Source: Clostridiales bacterium
Lineage (GTDB): Bacteria; Bacillota; Clostridia; Peptostreptococcales; Anaerovoracaceae
Reading direction: 5' to 3'
DNA length: 64,000 bases
Assembly: GCA_009776955.1 (NCBI GenBank)
Contig: WRMW01000001.1
Coordinates: 62,001 to 126,000, forward strand
The notes beneath the pieces were generated by a model. That model was not told the DNA's origin. It was given only the letters and a program-made list of their open reading frames with translations, and did not search any database. The stretch's first letter is position 1. Each line of letters starts with the position of its first letter. The translations under genes were made by a program, and so were the position numbers. Shown in pieces: positions 9,901 through 18,884 of this stretch.

Positions 9901-12684
9901 GGGTCGAATGGCAGGCGCGCGAACGGCTGGGTGGATTTCACCGCCGCAAGGCTTTTGGACGAGGTGGCAGCGAGCAGATATGTTGTTGGCGCCAGAGTCT
10001 ATTATCATAGCTCCAGGGGTTTGCTGACGGGAGCAAACAAGATTGGCAGCCATTGGTTCTGGCTTGACCCAAATGCGAATGGCATGCTTAACAGGACTAT
10101 AGGGCTTATACACGACGAAGTTAACGACGTATACCATTATTGCATGGCCGAAAACGGCAGGCTGCGGTTCAACGGTCAGCAAGTGATGCCCGATGGAAAG
10201 GTCTACTATTTCAACAAGCAGGCCAGGCGTGCGTCAGGGCCGATAAAAATAGGCAGCTATTGGTTCTTCTACGACAGGAAGGATTTTCAGAGGCTTGAGT
10301 TTGCTGTAGGCCAGTGGATACAGGACGACGACGGAAGCAACTACTATGTGACTGCCACGCGCGGGCGGCTTAGGACGGGATGGTTCACAGATCCCGAAAC
10401 CGGGCTTAGGTACAATATTGACACCAAGACCGCCCGAGCAAGAGTGGGGGCCCAAAAGGCAGGCAGCAGCTGGTATTGGTTCGACCCCAAGAGCGAGCCA
10501 ATAAGCGGAGCCATGCACAATGTGATAGGGGCGATCGTCGATGACCGCAATCCATTGGAAATAGTGCATTACTACTGTCGTTCCGAAAAAGGCCTCCTAC
10601 GAGTGAACGGAGAGCAGAGGGTAGGGGATGACGTATACTATTATGGTCGTGATGCGCGCAGGACATCAGGGCCGATCAGGATAGGAAGCCGTATATTCTT
10701 CTATAGCAGGGAAAACGGGGCGAAGATCGTTCCAGACCAGAGTTACTGGCATGTGGACGATGGAACGCCTTACTATATCACGGCGCCGCTAGGGAGGCTT
10801 GCCAGGGGAAGGTTTACCGACCCTGAAACCGGCGTGAGGCTTTACATGAACTTGCAGACTGGCGCGCCATTGACAGGGCCCGTGAAGATAGGCAGCTATT
10901 GGTTCTATTTCGATGGCATGGAAGGCATGGTGACAAACGAGCAGCGCATAGTCGGCAACCCTGGCGGCATGGTGCCGATGGATGACACGCTCGGGCAGAC
11001 CCAGATAAATGGCAACAGGGTCTATTTCTACCGTGCAAATGGCAGGCGTGCGAGCGGCTGGGTGACCATACCAGAGGATATGCCTGGCGGGGGAGGGCTG
11101 AAGGCAGGCGACAGGGCATACTATACATCTGCGGGCATCACGCTTGGCCCTAAAAAAATAGGCAGCTATAGGTTCTTTTTCGACAGGCAGACGGGCGCTT
11201 TGGCACGTGCGCCGGTAAACGGGGTTATCACGTGGATATTCGATGGCGCCAGCAAGTATTGCACGCAGCGCACGGACGGCAGGCTTCTGACCGGCTCCAG
11301 AAAGATAGACGGCGAGAATTACTGGTTTGCCTCTACAGGTCTTATGTATATGAACGGTGAGAGAAAAATCTCCAGTAAATGGTATTTCTTCGACGAGCAA
11401 GGCAGGCGGCTGAGCAACACTTGGCTCGATCTGCCCGACGGGCGGCGTGTTTATTATGGCACGAACGGGGCAAGGGCTTCCGGCATGGCTAAGGCTGCGA
11501 CCATATGGGAAGGGGAGACGAAAGATTTTTGGTATTTCTTCAGCGCAAGCACTGGAAATGTCGTCATTGGCGCGGAGAAGAAGTCGGGAAACCACTGGTA
11601 CTATTTTAGGGCTGCTGACGAAGAGGCGGGCATTATATTCGAGACTTGGCATAACGTGGTGCAGCCCAGAGTGGGTTTTGCCGCTCTTGTCGGGGAGCCT
11701 GCGCGCGGCCCCGCGGGTTCTCGCGTTGCTGGTTGGTGGAGGCATAGGGGGACGACAGGCCTGAAGTTTTATTCTGAGGCCGCTTCTACGCAGGGGCGCA
11801 GGTTGCATGGCAGGCAGGTGCTGCCGCTGCATTTCTGGGTCAACCCTGTGGATTACAATGTCGATGCGGGCGGAAAGCTGGCGTTTTTCCTCGATCCCAA
11901 GACAGGCAATATAAGGAATGGCGGCGGCAGCGGCGATTCTGGCCTGCACAATGGGAATATTTGGGAAACAGATGGCAACGGGGTGTTGACCAGATGGTCG
12001 AAGCTCGGCAACGTTATGCGCGGTATAGACGTGTCGTACTGGCAGGGGAGCATATCGGCCGCGCAATGGCGTCAAGTGCGCAGTGACAACGTCGAATTTG
12101 TGATTGCTCGGGCGGGGTATACCGACAAGGCTACAGGCAGGTTTTTCCTTGACAGCACTTTCTTGAACAATGTCAGGAGAGCGAAAGAGGCCGGCATTAT
12201 TGTTGGTGCGTACATATATGTGTATTCAGCCAACGTGACGCTTCAAAATCTGGCGATAGACAATTTTGCGAGCGAAATGGCGAGGATAGGCCTTTCTCCC
12301 AGAGATTTTGCATTGCCTGTCTTCCTTGACGTTGAAGATCCGTACTACCTTGCGGAAACGAACAAGCTTGGCGGATATGCTTACCGCACAAGCATGACGC
12401 GCTCCGGCATGCAAAGGCTTGAGCGGCATGGGTATACCGCAGGCTTCTATACATTCCTTTCCTGGGCGAACACCCAACTCGATGCAAAACAGCTTGAGAG
12501 GGAGGGATATACGTTCTGGCTTGCGCGCTTCTATAACAACGACAGGGAGATGGATCCCATGACGCCTTCTTGGAACGGTGATTTCCCAGGCATCTGGCAG
12601 TACAGGAGCACGGGCAGGGTCAACGGCATCAGCGGCAACATCGACATGAACTACCTTTATCCATCGCGGGTAAAGTGGTCTTGA
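6973..12684 (+). CDS. secreted subtilase fused to wall-binding repeats and a GH25 lysozyme domain
   Basis: A 1903-residue chimera with a TTG start, supported by AGGGAG 5 bases upstream and a signal peptide right after it (MRKVLSFLITIAMVLSLAIS). Order of parts: acidic linker; propeptide (about 110-180, IVVVRPDEV); S8 protease with Asp222 (AVIDSGI), His265 (SGHGTLV), Asn in AAAGNN and Ser436 (SGTSLAAP); three MucBP-like modules (about 490-735); then about 900 residues of aromatic cell-wall-binding repeats (recurrent KIGSYWFWY, YYFD and NGRRASGW). The C-terminal GH25 muramidase domain (about 1680-1895) has the DVSYWQ start (Asp1686) and the catalytic DxE in PVFLDVED. It should bind peptidoglycan or teichoic acid and could cut both protein and glycan. 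The fusion is unbroken in one frame. Confidence 0.92.
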   Translation: MRKVLSFLITIAMVLSLAISPGTAIDAFGETEAGDVLGVEASGGSLPAAGLDDEGADVNGMGDEAGSETEGEEGEESEASEEDEEGEDSVVEEFFVDDSLADIEDLTVDPDPGVDFDGYIVVVRPDEVSNDMIEAAPEDPVAGNLFPVETPEDALEFADPEQIKAIEPNYLMMPLVLADPFPYDPDFPLQWNLHGAGSYGINALGAWSRGLSGAGVRIAVIDSGIRAHNDMAPIKDGYRFGGNKLIATFAQGGYAAVDDDLASGHGTLVSSIIGASTDNGLNIAGPAYGAEIVPFKVLGSTLQATLLDLAAALNYIKQHNEANPEAKIDVINMSLGQYVNPGHSHLASLQGSINGLLEQGVIMVAAAGNNDTGVLTDKVYPAASEGVIGVASIGDKGVRASSSQTNDSVDIAAPGAAVYGLMSTNPSGITQKSGTSLAAPHVSAAAALVKEMDPDIDYEGFMDLLSRASKRPPEGGVSKSIEYGFGLLDAAALVKEYNRYTVRYSYEGVVDENLTETGYMKTDALSLAASLTLSDLKKPIRGYKVGSYTLDGVDASTELSYLLLEDQSVLEVDFVRDDSQIVNYQVKHEYGGKVDESMTDSLHVWAGDPTVFESDITQKNKAGFNFAGIDTELPAIVDEGQTFTVVYEADSTQVVNYKLIYLYDGVEDVALAETLSVWMGNPLVDAPSAALGARHGYIFDGYKLNGADMLPLLRTGDFPVVVEEGDVIALYYIRRDIRYEEGGWYIFDENGERTFGWVGDLYFSETRGRLHGLEQVPGLGDDTELRWCYFDPVTGSVVTGIVQIGSFTYYFDGVNGMVKDAEIIVDGRHYFFDANGRAIMGWRDENVGRRYYDSEGRAAGARKIGSQFYYFDRTTGLLNTKIGMIYDEQTGNYHYCHTASGFLRVNKFSARLNTAADVGQPWHSTVSRTYHANRTTAALTTGQIKEGSYWFWYEGYLGRLTNVERDVNGSGMYRFFGSNGRRANGWVDFTAARLLDEVAASRYVVGARVYYHSSRGLLTGANKIGSHWFWLDPNANGMLNRTIGLIHDEVNDVYHYCMAENGRLRFNGQQVMPDGKVYYFNKQARRASGPIKIGSYWFFYDRKDFQRLEFAVGQWIQDDDGSNYYVTATRGRLRTGWFTDPETGLRYNIDTKTARARVGAQKAGSSWYWFDPKSEPISGAMHNVIGAIVDDRNPLEIVHYYCRSEKGLLRVNGEQRVGDDVYYYGRDARRTSGPIRIGSRIFFYSRENGAKIVPDQSYWHVDDGTPYYITAPLGRLARGRFTDPETGVRLYMNLQTGAPLTGPVKIGSYWFYFDGMEGMVTNEQRIVGNPGGMVPMDDTLGQTQINGNRVYFYRANGRRASGWVTIPEDMPGGGGLKAGDRAYYTSAGITLGPKKIGSYRFFFDRQTGALARAPVNGVITWIFDGASKYCTQRTDGRLLTGSRKIDGENYWFASTGLMYMNGERKISSKWYFFDEQGRRLSNTWLDLPDGRRVYYGTNGARASGMAKAATIWEGETKDFWYFFSASTGNVVIGAEKKSGNHWYYFRAADEEAGIIFETWHNVVQPRVGFAALVGEPARGPAGSRVAGWWRHRGTTGLKFYSEAASTQGRRLHGRQVLPLHFWVNPVDYNVDAGGKLAFFLDPKTGNIRNGGGSGDSGLHNGNIWETDGNGVLTRWSKLGNVMRGIDVSYWQGSISAAQWRQVRSDNVEFVIARAGYTDKATGRFFLDSTFLNNVRRAKEAGIIVGAYIYVYSANVTLQNLAIDNFASEMARIGLSPRDFALPVFLDVEDPYYLAETNKLGGYAYRTSMTRSGMQRLERHGYTAGFYTFLSWANTQLDAKQLEREGYTFWLARFYNNDREMDPMTPSWNGDFPGIWQYRSTGRVNGISGNIDMNYLYPSRVKWS

Positions 12685-12730
12685 CGGCCTTGAAGGGGCT
12701 ATTTTTTGAAACAATAGCAGGCTTGTTTTA

Positions 12731-12739
12731 TGATACAAT
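12731..12739 (+). promoter_or_regulatory. extended -10 promoter, leaderless start of the SH3 lipoprotein gene
   Basis: TGATACAAT (TG-n-TACAAT, with the -10 at 12734-12739) ends 6 bases before the ATG at 12746, and no Shine-Dalgarno lies between. Initiation at the normal distance would place the first transcribed base at or next to the start codon. Confidence 0.6.
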
Positions 12740-12745
12740 GCTAAC

Positions 12746-13636
12746 ATGAAAAAGATTGTTCTGGTGTTTATTGCGATACTGGCAATGTTTGTCTTGTCCG
12801 GATGCGGTCTTGGCGATATTGTGAGAGAGGGCATTACGGGGGAGCGGCAAGGCGTGGTGGAGGAAGAAACCGATTCGAAGGAGGAGCTTCCTGTTGTTCC
12901 GGCGGCGTTTCCCGTAATCGGGGATTGGTTTGGGGTCTATAACGGGAGCGAGTATCTTTCGCTCAGATTCACAGCGGACGGAAAGTGCGAGTTGCAGCCA
13001 GCTGTCTATCCGTCGGATATGTTCGGGCCGAGGTATTTCGGCGACTACCGCTGGGGCGGCGATGATGGCAGGGAGATACACTTGGATATGTACAAAGGCG
13101 TGTCGCGCCCTGTAGACTACGGGAACGGCAATGTCTGGGATGAATGGTCTGACGGTGGCCGTGAGAACGCGACCACGGCGCTTAGAGTGGAGTTTCGCGT
13201 GTATGGCGGGACTATGAAATCGCTTGCGCTCAAAACCGTAGGGTCGGGAATAGATACGGAGGGATATGCGGTGGTGCAGCCAGGGGCTTTTGTGGTGATC
13301 TTGGCTCAGGGCGTGGACGGTACAGGCAATCCCAGCCCCTATCTTTTCGGCTCGGAGCCCTATGACGAGGATGAGGGGAGATCGAGGGTGTCTGTCGTGC
13401 CCGACCGCCTTTCCGACAGGCCAGAACGTATGTTTGCGACAGCAGAGCTGAATGTGCGTTGCGGGCCGAGCATAAACTTTGCGACATACGGCACGGTTAC
13501 GCATGGGACGCCGGTGGACGTTATAGGGTCGGCTTCGGGCAATGAGGACTGGGCGTTTGTGTTGCTTGCGGACGGCGGAGGATGGATGAGCAGGGATTAT
13601 TTATCGGATACAAGACCGGAACAGGAGGATGCATAA
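12746..13636 (+). CDS. SH3-domain lipoprotein
   Basis: A 296-residue surface lipoprotein. The signal peptide ends in a clear lipobox (FVLSGC, Cys at about residue 19), so it should be lipid-anchored outside the membrane. The middle part (about 50-200) has no recognisable family. The C-terminal 65 residues look like a bacterial SH3 domain ([17 protein letters not shown], then [12 protein letters not shown]), a fold that often binds peptidoglycan. It lies just after the subtilase-lysozyme gene, which fits a cell-wall role, and directly before rfbA. No ribosome-binding site is present and the start looks leaderless. Confidence 0.8.
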   Translation: MKKIVLVFIAILAMFVLSGCGLGDIVREGITGERQGVVEEETDSKEELPVVPAAFPVIGDWFGVYNGSEYLSLRFTADGKCELQPAVYPSDMFGPRYFGDYRWGGDDGREIHLDMYKGVSRPVDYGNGNVWDEWSDGGRENATTALRVEFRVYGGTMKSLALKTVGSGIDTEGYAVVQPGAFVVILAQGVDGTGNPSPYLFGSEPYDEDEGRSRVSVVPDRLSDRPERMFATAELNVRCGPSINFATYGTVTHGTPVDVIGSASGNEDWAFVLLADGGGWMSRDYLSDTRPEQEDA

Positions 13637-13640
13637 AGTG

Positions 13641-14522
13641 ATGGGTACCAAGGGAATCAAAGGCATAGTGCTTGCCGGCGGAAAGGGCACAAGGCTCTAC
13701 CCGATGACGAAAGCGGTTTCAAAGCAGCTGCTCCCCGTCTTTGACAAGCCGCTTATATATTATCCGATCTCGGTGCTTATGCTTGCGGGCATAAGGGAGA
13801 TACTTATCATATCCACGCCAGAGGACATAGGGCAGTACGAGAAGCTGCTCGGTGACGGCAGCAGGATGGGCGTGTCGTTTTCGTATAAAGTGCAGGCGGC
13901 TCCGCGTGGCCTTGCGGACGCATTTATACTTGGCGAGGAGCATATAGCGGGCGGCCGCGTCTGCCTAGTGCTTGGGGACAATGTGTTTTACGGCCAGTCG
14001 CTGTCGAGCGTGGTGGAGCGCGCGGTGATGCGGGAGGAAGGGGCGACGGTCTTTGGATATCCTGTCGCGGACGCCCGCGAGTTCGGGGTGGTTGAGTTTG
14101 ACGAGAACAACAATGTAATCTCGATTGAGGAGAAACCGCAGCAGCCTAAGTCGAAGTATGCGGTGCCGGGGCTGTATTTTTACGATAATGACGTGGTGCA
14201 GATAGCAAAAGATGTAAAGCCCTCGGCGCGTGGCGAGATAGAGATAACCTCGGTGAACAATGAGTATCTTGCGCGCGGACAGCTCAAGGTGGAGTTGCTT
14301 GGGCGCGGCATGGCGTGGCTTGACACAGGCTCGCCGGTGGGGTTGCTCAAGGCGGCGGAGTTTGTGGAGGCGGTGCAGTCCAGGCAGGGGCTTTATGTGG
14401 CTTGCCTTGAGGAGATAGCGTGGCGAAAGGGCTTTGTGGATGACAGCGGGCTCAGGGCTGTGGGCGAGGAGCTGAAGATGACGGAGTATGGGCAGTATTT
14501 ATTATCATTATTGGAGGATTGA
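13641..14522 (+). CDS. rfbA: glucose-1-phosphate thymidylyltransferase
   Basis: Makes dTDP-glucose from dTTP and glucose-1-phosphate, the first step of dTDP-deoxysugar (rhamnose-type) synthesis. The nucleotidyltransferase signature [19 protein letters not shown] is intact, as are [12 protein letters not shown], the LGDNVFYG metal motif and AWLDTGSP. The length (about 293 residues) is normal. An in-frame ATG at 13629 sits directly on AGGAGG (13623-13628) and so is unlikely; GTG 13638 or ATG 13641 has proper spacing and I chose the ATG. The rfbB gene follows after 3 bases. The rfbC and rfbD genes are not in the window, so the end product is not fixed. Confidence 0.94.
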   Translation: MGTKGIKGIVLAGGKGTRLYPMTKAVSKQLLPVFDKPLIYYPISVLMLAGIREILIISTPEDIGQYEKLLGDGSRMGVSFSYKVQAAPRGLADAFILGEEHIAGGRVCLVLGDNVFYGQSLSSVVERAVMREEGATVFGYPVADAREFGVVEFDENNNVISIEEKPQQPKSKYAVPGLYFYDNDVVQIAKDVKPSARGEIEITSVNNEYLARGQLKVELLGRGMAWLDTGSPVGLLKAAEFVEAVQSRQGLYVACLEEIAWRKGFVDDSGLRAVGEELKMTEYGQYLLSLLED

Positions 14523-14525
14523 TAG

Positions 14526-15551
14526 ATGAAGATTTTGGTGACGGGGGCGGCAGGGTTTATAGGCGCAAACCATGTGTACTATGTGCTTGGGAAGCATAAG
14601 GACGATGAGATAGTCGGACTCGACTCGCTGACTTATGCAGGTAACCTTGAGACGCTTGATGCGGCGCTCAAAGACCCACGTTTCCGCTTTGTCAAGGGGG
14701 ATATAACGGACAGGGCGGAGGTCGAAGCCCTGTTTGAGCAGGAGAAGTTCGATATCGTGATAAATTTTGCTGCGGAGTCGCATGTAGACCGCTCCATCGA
14801 AGACCCGGGCGTGTTTCTGCGGACGAACATACTTGGCACGCAAGTCCTGATGGACGCCTCGCGAAAGTTCGGCGTGCCACGATATCATCAGGTGTCGACG
14901 GACGAGGTCTACGGCGACCTGCCTTTGGACAAGCCCGACCTGCTGTTCACGGAGCAGACCCCTATACACACAAGCTCGCCTTACTCGGCGTCCAAGGCGG
15001 CGGCGGACTTGCTTGTGCAGGCGTATATCCGCACGTTCAAGCTGCCTGCCACGATATCCCGCTGCTCCAACAACTATGGGCCTTATCAATTCCCGGAGAA
15101 GCTTATACCTCTGATGATCGCAAATTCGCTTGCAGACAAGCCCTTGCCCGTCTACGGCGAGGGGATAAATGTGCGCGACTGGCTCTATGTGGACGACCAT
15201 TGCAAGGCGGTGGACATTATATCGCGGTCGGACAAGGTGGGCGAGGTCTACAATATCGGCGGGCACAACGAGATGCGGAATATAGACATCGTGAAGCTGA
15301 TTTTGGGGTATCTGGGCAAGCCTGAGTCGCTTATCACCTATGTGACGGACAGGAAGGGGCACGATATGCGGTACGCGATAGACCCTGCGAAGATCACGGC
15401 GGATCTGGGGTGGGCGCCGGAGACGATGTTTGCGGACGGCATAAAGCTGACGATAGACTGGTATCTTGAGAACAAGTCTTGGTGGGAGCGGATAGTGAGC
15501 GGCGAGTACCAGGAGTACTACGAAGAGATGTATGGAGACCGCCTCAAGTAA
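14526..15551 (+). CDS. rfbB: dTDP-glucose 4,6-dehydratase
   Basis: Converts dTDP-glucose to dTDP-4-keto-6-deoxyglucose in the cytoplasm. An SDR-type enzyme of 341 residues with an N-terminal NAD motif (VTGAAGFIGANHVYYVL), NFAAESHVDRSI, the STDEVYGDL catalytic segment, the YSASKAAAD motif (Tyr-x-x-x-Lys) and RCSNNYGPYQFPEKLIPL, all hallmarks of RfbB. ATG 14526 follows GGAGGATTGATAG. It is in an operon with rfbA. Confidence 0.95.
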   Translation: MKILVTGAAGFIGANHVYYVLGKHKDDEIVGLDSLTYAGNLETLDAALKDPRFRFVKGDITDRAEVEALFEQEKFDIVINFAAESHVDRSIEDPGVFLRTNILGTQVLMDASRKFGVPRYHQVSTDEVYGDLPLDKPDLLFTEQTPIHTSSPYSASKAAADLLVQAYIRTFKLPATISRCSNNYGPYQFPEKLIPLMIANSLADKPLPVYGEGINVRDWLYVDDHCKAVDIISRSDKVGEVYNIGGHNEMRNIDIVKLILGYLGKPESLITYVTDRKGHDMRYAIDPAKITADLGWAPETMFADGIKLTIDWYLENKSWWERIVSGEYQEYYEEMYGDRLK

Positions 15552-15575
15552 ACGGTCAATTTGACAAATGCATGT

Positions 15576-15649
15576 TTGAACAGCCCCAATGGTGGGTAAT
15601 ATTATTCCAGAGTGGACAATATCACTCTGAATCAGTACGGTATACGTAC
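15576..15649 (+). promoter_or_regulatory. pyrE promoter and structured leader (possible PyrR-type site)
   Basis: TTGAAC (15576-15581), an 18-base spacer and TATTAT (15600-15605) form a fair promoter. At the expected transcript start is a perfect 7-bp dyad CAGAGTG-N8-CACTCTG (15608-15629), followed by GTACG-N5-CGTAC (15635-15649). The stretch ATTCCAGAGTGG partly matches the PyrR RNA-binding consensus (UCCNGNGAGG-like). The whole intergenic stretch 15552-15698 holds nothing else I can support. Confidence 0.4.
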
Positions 15650-15698
15650 CCTGAAGCATATGACAACAAGCGTGAGCAGAAGGAGAAAACAGGGGATT

Positions 15699-16472
15699 AT
15701 GCGTTGCAGAGAGAAATGTTTAAGGTTTTTGCTTGAGTACGGCGCACTTACATTTGGGGAGTTTACCCTGAAGAACGGTCGCAGATCTCCGTATATGGTC
15801 AACACGGGCGAGCTTGCCGCAGGTGCGGCGCTTTCACGCCTCGGGTGCTTTTACGCACGTACGATTTATGAGGAAATGGAGCATGGCGTCATTCCTGAAA
15901 GCACGAACATCCTCTTCGGGTCGGCATACAAGGGCATTCCGCTTGTCGCGGCGACGGCGATCGCGATGATGGCGGCGTTTGGCCATGATATTGGCTATTG
16001 TTTTAACCGCAAAGAAGAAAAAAGCCACGGCGAGGGCGGCATCTTTGTAGGGAAGAAGCCGGGTGCAGGCGACCGAGTATTGATTGTGGATGATACATTG
16101 ACATCCGGGACGGCGTTGCGTGATACGGTGGATCTTCTGCAATTATGCGCGCCGGAGGCAAAGGTGGTTGGCGCTATCATAGCGATCGACCGCAAGGAAC
16201 GCGGACGCGACCCGAGGCTGACGGTCGTGGCTGAGACGCAATATGAACTGGGCTTTCCTATCTTTTCGATAATAGATATCGATGAGATAGTCACGATGCT
16301 GAAGTCCGAATCCTATCTTACATGCAAGAATACTTGCGATGCGAAAGAGCCGGACTGCTCTTATAGGGCAGGCGTGGAAGGTAGGGCAGGCCGTAGCCTT
16401 GAGGAAGCGTTGCCTGACAAGGGGCAGATAGCCGCAGTGGAGGAATATCTGGAGTTTATACGCCCTAAATAG
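15699..16472 (+). CDS. pyrE: orotate phosphoribosyltransferase
   Basis: Transfers the phosphoribosyl group of PRPP to orotate, making OMP in pyrimidine synthesis. The PRPP-binding motif is present as RVLIVDDTLTSGTALRD, and FGSAYKGIPL with the RKEEKSHGEGG flexible loop (catalytic Lys) matches the longer, clostridial type of PyrE. I start at ATG 15699 (MRCREKCLRFL), close behind AGGGG; the frame extends upstream to 15612 but that part would be basic and unlike the family. The C-terminus (about 45 residues) carries several cysteines. No other pyr gene is adjacent. Confidence 0.88.
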   Translation: MRCREKCLRFLLEYGALTFGEFTLKNGRRSPYMVNTGELAAGAALSRLGCFYARTIYEEMEHGVIPESTNILFGSAYKGIPLVAATAIAMMAAFGHDIGYCFNRKEEKSHGEGGIFVGKKPGAGDRVLIVDDTLTSGTALRDTVDLLQLCAPEAKVVGAIIAIDRKERGRDPRLTVVAETQYELGFPIFSIIDIDEIVTMLKSESYLTCKNTCDAKEPDCSYRAGVEGRAGRSLEEALPDKGQIAAVEEYLEFIRPK

Positions 16473-16578
16473 GGGCACAGCATGAAGTTTTGGAAGCGAT
16501 GACCCTGTAATGTAACATTGCGGGGTGATATTTTGTGTGAAGCTTTGTGGTAATATATTGGATTATGGCGAGGATGAT

Positions 16579-17562
16579 ATGAGCGAAAATAGAAAGCAGA
16601 AGCGAAGGGCGCGAAAGAGGGGCGGCATTGTGCTGCTTCTCGTTCTGGTCGCTGCTTTGGTGGTGGTCGTGTATCTTCTTTTTTCGGGCACGTTTTCGGG
16701 CGGGGACGGCGATGGGGCGCCGGAGCGTGACGGCGGCGGCTCGGTGCGTGACGCTGCTGCGGGCGATGACGATGGCGGCGGTGATGGCGATGCTTACGGA
16801 GGCGCTGAGGGCGGCGATGACGGAATAACCTCGCTTTGGTACTACGATGCGGCGAATGCTGACCGCTACAAGGCGTATTCCGTGCGTATGCCGCATCTGC
16901 CTATGGATGATATCGTATGGATGGTGGAAGCGAATCTTGACAAGGAGCCTTACGTGGACGTGGAGGAAGTGCTTAGCCCGTATAGCGTGACGCTGCTTGC
17001 GAACAAGTACTTTTATTTTTCGGAAAGCTATGTGCCGCCTGAGCTTGTGGCCGTAGGCAATTCCATGTTGCGTGCGGACGCCGCGGATGCAATGAGGGAA
17101 ATGATAGATGACGCCGCAGCGGAGGGGCACAACCTATGGGTGCAGTCGGGTTACCGCAGCTTTGATTTACAAAATAGGCTGTATACGGGCTATTCGGCGG
17201 CAGACGGCGTCGAGGTGGCGGACACGTATAGCGCACGGCCCGGCTATAGCGAGCACCAGAGCGGCCTGTCGGTCGACTTCAATACTATCACGCAGGCTTT
17301 CGGCGAGACTCCAGAGGGCATCTGGGCTGCCGAGAACGCATGGAAGTATGGGTTTATACTCCGCTATACGGAAGAAAACTCACATATTACGCTCTATATG
17401 TCAGAGCCTTGGCATTTCCGATTTATAGGGCGGGAGGCCGCGGCAGAAATGCACACGCTCGGCTTTCCGCCATATGAGGAATATTGGGTCAAGAATGTCA
17501 AGTTCGTCAGGAATGTGACTGCAAGTGCCGGCGGCGATGGCGATAGGCCGGCTGTAGGGTAA
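16579..17562 (+). CDS. membrane-anchored D-alanyl-D-alanine carboxypeptidase (VanY/M15B family)
   Basis: Trims the terminal D-Ala from peptidoglycan stem peptides outside the cell. ATG 16579 follows GAGG at good spacing; the frame also opens upstream but with no ribosome-binding site. A short basic N-terminus is followed by one membrane segment (about 18-40), then an Asp/Gly-rich low-complexity linker, then the LAS-type zinc peptidase domain: SGYRSFDLQNRLY, the zinc motif SEHQSGLSVDF (His and Asp) and the C-terminal EPWHFRFIG (His ligand). The family and key residues are complete. It may work with the wall-lytic and PBP genes elsewhere in the window. Confidence 0.9.
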   Translation: MSENRKQKRRARKRGGIVLLLVLVAALVVVVYLLFSGTFSGGDGDGAPERDGGGSVRDAAAGDDDGGGDGDAYGGAEGGDDGITSLWYYDAANADRYKAYSVRMPHLPMDDIVWMVEANLDKEPYVDVEEVLSPYSVTLLANKYFYFSESYVPPELVAVGNSMLRADAADAMREMIDDAAAEGHNLWVQSGYRSFDLQNRLYTGYSAADGVEVADTYSARPGYSEHQSGLSVDFNTITQAFGETPEGIWAAENAWKYGFILRYTEENSHITLYMSEPWHFRFIGREAAAEMHTLGFPPYEEYWVKNVKFVRNVTASAGGDGDRPAVG

Positions 17563-17573
17563 GGAGATATAAA

Positions 17574-18884
17574 ATGGACACCGAAAATACAAACACAATG
17601 GTAAATACAAATACAACGGATTTGAGGACGGCGAGGCTGGCCGGCGGGACGGTGATGCTGCTGTTCCTAGGGCTTATATACGCATGGTCGATCTTCCGGC
17701 CGCCTTTGGCGGCCGTGTTCCCCGGGTGGTCGCTGACGGAGATATCGGTAACTTTCACCATATCCATCGCGTGTTTCTGCGTGGGGGGGATCGTTGCCGG
17801 CCGTCTCTCCCAGAGGATAGCCCATAGGACGATAATCCGCATTTCCGCGGCGTTGATCTTGATCGGGTTTGTGATGATAACCTTGCTTTTGGACCCCGCG
17901 GCGGAGAGGGTCAGCCTTTATGCGCTGTATATATTTTACGGCGTTTGCGGCGGCTTTGGCGTGGGGCTTTCCTATAATGCGATAATAGGCTGCGTCACCC
18001 GCTGGTTTCCGAGCAGGACGGGGATGGCTTCCGGCGTGCTGCTGCTTGGTTTTGGCGTGGGCGGTCTGGTGCTTGGCGGCGTCGTGAACGTCTTGTCTAT
18101 GCATATGGGGATAGCGAACGTATTCGCCGTGCTTGGCGTGGCAATGGCGGCTGTGCTGACGGCGCTGTCGTTTTTGGTGCGGGCGCCGTCGGAGGATGAG
18201 AGCGCGGCTCTGGTTGCTGCGGGGGCGGCGGGCGGAGCGCAGGGCGGTGGCAAAGCGACGGACGCCGCCCCGTCAAACCCCATGTGGGAGTATACATACG
18301 CGCAGTTCATAAAATCGCCAACGTTCTGGCTGCTGTTCGCTTGGCTTGTGGTGGCTTCGATGGGCGGCCTGCTCGTGATAAACAGTGCGGCGAACATAGC
18401 GATTTTCTTCGGTGCGCCGGCTGTGCTTGGGCTGATTGTTTCTGTGTTTAACGGCGTGGGGCGTCTGGCGCTCGGTATATCCCACGATAGGCTTGGCCGC
18501 TTCAAGGCGATGCTTCTGTGCAATGTGTTCCTCTTGCTTGGCGGCGTGACGCTCGTGCTCGGCGCTGTTACAGGGCAGATGGCTTTCATCTTTGTAGGGC
18601 TGCCGCTTATAGGCCTGTCGTTCGGGGGCACGCCTGCGTTGACGTCCGCATCGACCATGGGCTTTTTCGGCCCTAAGAATTTCCCTGTGAACTTCGCAAC
18701 GTCGACCTGCGGGCTAGTGCCGGCCGCCATCATAGGGCCGCTCGTGTCGAGCAGGCTTCAGGAGGCCGCAGGGGGCGAGTACCTTACGACTTTCGTGATG
18801 CTTATCGTGGTAAGCGTCGTAACTTTCGGGCTGATAATCGCCCTGGACGCATCCGGCAAGAAGGCCGCCCGCCAGAATCCATGA
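17574..18884 (+). CDS. MFS transporter, oxalate/formate antiporter-like (OFA) family
   Basis: A 436-residue inner-membrane carrier with about 12 hydrophobic segments and a hydrophilic central loop (about 205-240). The N-terminal GLIYAWSIFRPPLA and the FYGVCGGFGVGLSYN segment are typical of the OFA subfamily, which moves oxalate, formate or other small monocarboxylates. ATG 17574 is preceded by AAGGAGATATAAA. Its stop overlaps the start of the next gene (ATGA), so the two are probably translated together. The substrate cannot be told from sequence. Confidence 0.87.
   Translation: MDTENTNTMVNTNTTDLRTARLAGGTVMLLFLGLIYAWSIFRPPLAAVFPGWSLTEISVTFTISIACFCVGGIVAGRLSQRIAHRTIIRISAALILIGFVMITLLLDPAAERVSLYALYIFYGVCGGFGVGLSYNAIIGCVTRWFPSRTGMASGVLLLGFGVGGLVLGGVVNVLSMHMGIANVFAVLGVAMAAVLTALSFLVRAPSEDESAALVAAGAAGGAQGGGKATDAAPSNPMWEYTYAQFIKSPTFWLLFAWLVVASMGGLLVINSAANIAIFFGAPAVLGLIVSVFNGVGRLALGISHDRLGRFKAMLLCNVFLLLGGVTLVLGAVTGQMAFIFVGLPLIGLSFGGTPALTSASTMGFFGPKNFPVNFATSTCGLVPAAIIGPLVSSRLQEAAGGEYLTTFVMLIVVSVVTFGLIIALDASGKKAARQNP

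Noticed and set aside
8572-10182. A 536-residue antisense open frame inside the subtilase-lysozyme gene
   Set aside because: It mirrors the GC-rich codon bias of the real gene, has no ribosome-binding site and no recognisable motif.
13629-13640. ATG 13629 as the rfbA start
   Set aside because: It touches the AGGAGG ribosome-binding site with no spacing and overlaps the lipoprotein stop; later starts fit better.
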